Of a DNA stretch of 64,000 nt, positions 62,588 through 64,000 are shown in pieces. Location: NCBI RefSeq assembly GCF_001981305.1, contig NZ_MSCW01000007.1:704596-768595 (forward strand). The letters are read 5' to 3'. The DNA comes from Marinobacter lutaoensis. Its GTDB lineage: Bacteria; Pseudomonadota; Gammaproteobacteria; Pseudomonadales; Oleiphilaceae. Each line of letters begins with the position of its first letter. Positions within the stretch are counted from its first letter, which is position 1. Position numbers and translations under genes: made by a program. The notes beneath the pieces are model-generated. The model had not been told where the DNA came from and made no database searches. It was given only the letters and a program-made list of their open reading frames with translations.

Positions 62588-62821
62588 CTAGCGGGATTTC
62601 GCCAATCGGGGGGTTAAAACCGGAATACGATCCGTTAATTCCCCGTTCATTGAGCCAGCACGTGGGCCCGACGCTACGACAGTCGGGTTCGGGCACGCTC
62701 CCGCCGGCGCCGGACTCAGGGCCAGCAGCTCGCCGGCCTGGGAGACCCGACGGACACCCGGTTCCCAGCGGGGTTCGTCCGTCTCATTCGGGGTGTCCGT
62801 CCACTTGCTCGTCGGTTCCAT
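62588..62821 (-). pseudogene. Truncated N-terminal copy of the membrane protein encoded at the right edge
   Basis: Preceded by AAGGA 8 bases before the ATG. The first 40 residues (MEPTSKWTDTPNETDEPRWE, then VRRVSQAGELLALSPAPAGA) look like the start of the neighbouring family. The right-edge gene has the matching stretch GRLLALSPEPVTTGERA. After LSPAP the sequence turns into unrelated text (CPNPTVVASGP) with no membrane helices, so only the N-terminus was kept. The frame runs to a stop at 62588. Probably a remnant of tandem duplication. Read as a broken gene with moderate confidence. Confidence 0.55.
62710..62725. repeat. 16-base exact repeat shared with the right-edge gene (second copy 63965-63980)
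   Basis: CCGGACTCAGGGCCAG occurs here and at 63965-63980 at the same place in the matching protein stretch LALSPxP. It is DNA-level support that the truncated fragment and the right-edge gene are copies of one another. Confidence 0.75.
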
Positions 62822-62872
62822 CGTCACGATCCTTTTTCCGTGCGCTGTGGGCATAAAGATGTAGGGATTCGT

Positions 62873-64000
62873 TCAGGACGAGGCTCGGGCCCGAAAACGA
62901 CCTTTCCCCCGCTTTTGTTGCCATTTCTCCTCACGCCCCGCCTGCCATTCAGACACGGGGCCCATCTGGGTAAAGCGCAAGCCCCGCTCGTAAGCACGGG
63001 TGAGCTGTTGATTCAGGTTCTGCAGTGCCTCGGATGGCTGGGCCCACTGTTCCTTGGGCAAAGGCGCGGACCAGGTTTTCAGTTCCTCTGGCAGGCGCTT
63101 CAGCGCCAGGGTCTTGATGCGGCGCTCGGTGATGATGTGGGCCAGATATCGCTGGAAGAACCAGTCGCCCACCTTCTTGCCCAGCCAGGGTAACAGGGCC
63201 ATCTCTTTGCGGGCCTGGCGGCATTTGGCCTTGTAGTGGGCCATCCGGGTCGTCTGGCTTCGGAATCGCCAGGGTGAGGACCGTGTGGGTGGCCATCAGG
63301 CCGGGGCCGATGTCCTGGCGGGTTTCGATGTAGGCGACCAGTTTTTCCCAGGGGTAGATTTCGTAGACGAGTTTGGGGTCGTGTTTTTTCTTCAGGCGAA
63401 GGGCGATGAAAAAATATATGCCAAGCACAAGAGTTTCAACAGCTAAAGCTGTGGCAAATAGTGTCAGCAAAAACCGGATATATTCTGGTGACTCACCTTC
63501 CAACGTAAAAGGTAAAAATACAGCAGCTATAGTACCGATATACGTTATGTAAGCGATGCCAGCAGCACTGTCATTCCAAAATAGCAGTTTGAATTCCTTT
63601 CCTTCCGTCCAGCGCGGCATCGCCACTTCCCGGCGCTGTCGGTTCAGTCTTACCGGCGGCGTTTCTTTCACCGCCTTGTTGCCCAGAAAGTGCACATAAA
63701 GCCCCCAAGGCAAAGAAATCAGGAGGTTTCCCACAAGCATAAACAGTGGTGCTTCCCAATCCCAGTGGCCAAACTGATTCGGCCCTACTATGAACATAAA
63801 ACCGAACCCTAAAAAACCAATGGATAACAAGCTCAAGCTCAAGAACATTAGGGAAAACTCAGCGCCGAACAACAAGTTGCCGTTCTGCAAATCCAGCCAC
63901 CCGTCGGTTTTTCGTCGAATCCAAGCGCCGACATCCACCGCCCGCTCTCCGGTCGTTACTGGTTCCGGACTCAGGGCCAGTAGCCGACCATCTTTGGTGG
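62873..64000 (-). pseudogene. Multi-spanning membrane protein (DUF6708-like, type VI secretion-associated?), frameshifted, 5' end off-window
   Basis: The frame is open from the right edge and encodes GRLLALSPEPVTTGERAVDV, then about four membrane helices (LMFLSLSLLSIGFLGFGFMF, LISLPWGLYVHFLG, GIAYITYIGTIAAVFLPF, ATALAVETLVLGIYFF), and a cytosolic part with RLNRQRREVAMPRW and YEIYPWEKLVAYIE. Near 63240-63290 this frame turns into low-complexity text. The sensible C-terminus continues in another frame as MAHYKAKCRQARKEMALLPW ... ending at 62873. So one base is gained or lost there. The RxNRQRREV pattern recalls DUF6708 proteins found near type VI secretion effectors, a tentative link. The region is more AT-rich than the rest. 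Confidence 0.6.

Noticed and set aside
1..64000. CRISPR arrays, tRNA or rRNA genes, insertion sequences
   Set aside because: None seen on reading both strands by eye. A tRNA or IS fragment could still be missed without a search tool.

Overview
The window reads as chromosome of a high-GC marine gammaproteobacterium, most like Marinobacter or a close relative. The grounds are the proteobacterial dedicated sortase system (known mainly from marine proteobacteria), the gammaproteobacterial set TmcA, ThiI with a rhodanese tail, PpnN, TrxC and DadA, and the dense c-di-GMP and two-component signalling. The genus is inferred from gene content and is not proven.

Region by region. (1) 1-5.5 kb: part of a transmissible heat-resistance / protein-quality-control island, read leftwards: hsp20, the island-type disaggregase clpK, a cardiolipin synthase, and ftsH running off the left edge. 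(2) 5.6-7.9 kb: an EamA exporter with an AraC-type regulator, and a small AT-richer secreted protein. (3) 7.9-30.3 kb: ordinary chromosome. It holds UvrD, an aldehyde dehydrogenase divergent from a deacetylase-like amidohydrolase, ThiI, PpnN, a small cytochrome c, an acyl-CoA hydrolase/hydratase, an ankyrin lipoprotein, TmcA, a second UvrD-like helicase, an OmpA protein with thrombospondin-3-like repeats, two methyltransferases, DadA, a PPK2-type kinase, TatD and an HD-GYP phosphodiesterase. (4) 30.3-44.2 kb: a signalling block. A binding-protein / diguanylate-cyclase pair and a LysO exporter precede two divergent operons: three response-output proteins (Hpt-REC-GGDEF, REC-HDOD, stand-alone REC) face three histidine kinases. 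(5) 44.2-52.5 kb: AcnA, a convergent pair of membrane proteins with TPR-like tails (zinc-ribbon type and rhomboid), an OmpA-like domain protein without signal peptide, MAPEG, GlsB and PlsC-like proteins. (6) 52.5-59.4 kb: the dedicated sortase system. Sortase and its single VIT/VWA target are divergent from pdsR-pdsS, and a DUF3422 membrane protein is translationally coupled to pdsS. (7) 59.4-62.5 kb: a DUF815 ATPase, TrxC, CysK and an outer-membrane barrel. (8) 62.5-64 kb: a more AT-rich end with a frameshifted multi-spanning membrane protein and a truncated copy of its N-terminus.

How the genes work together. The left island would protect and recycle proteins and remodel membranes under heat or oxidative stress. 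The 29-44 kb block should set c-di-GMP levels and phosphorelay output from several sensory inputs. The 52-59 kb block anchors one envelope protein under its own two-component control. No tRNA, rRNA, CRISPR array or insertion sequence was recognised. Many neighbouring genes converge with only a few bases between stops, several gaps holding a strong GC hairpin. Start codons were chosen from ribosome-binding sites, family lengths and overlaps, and unusual choices are flagged in the entries.
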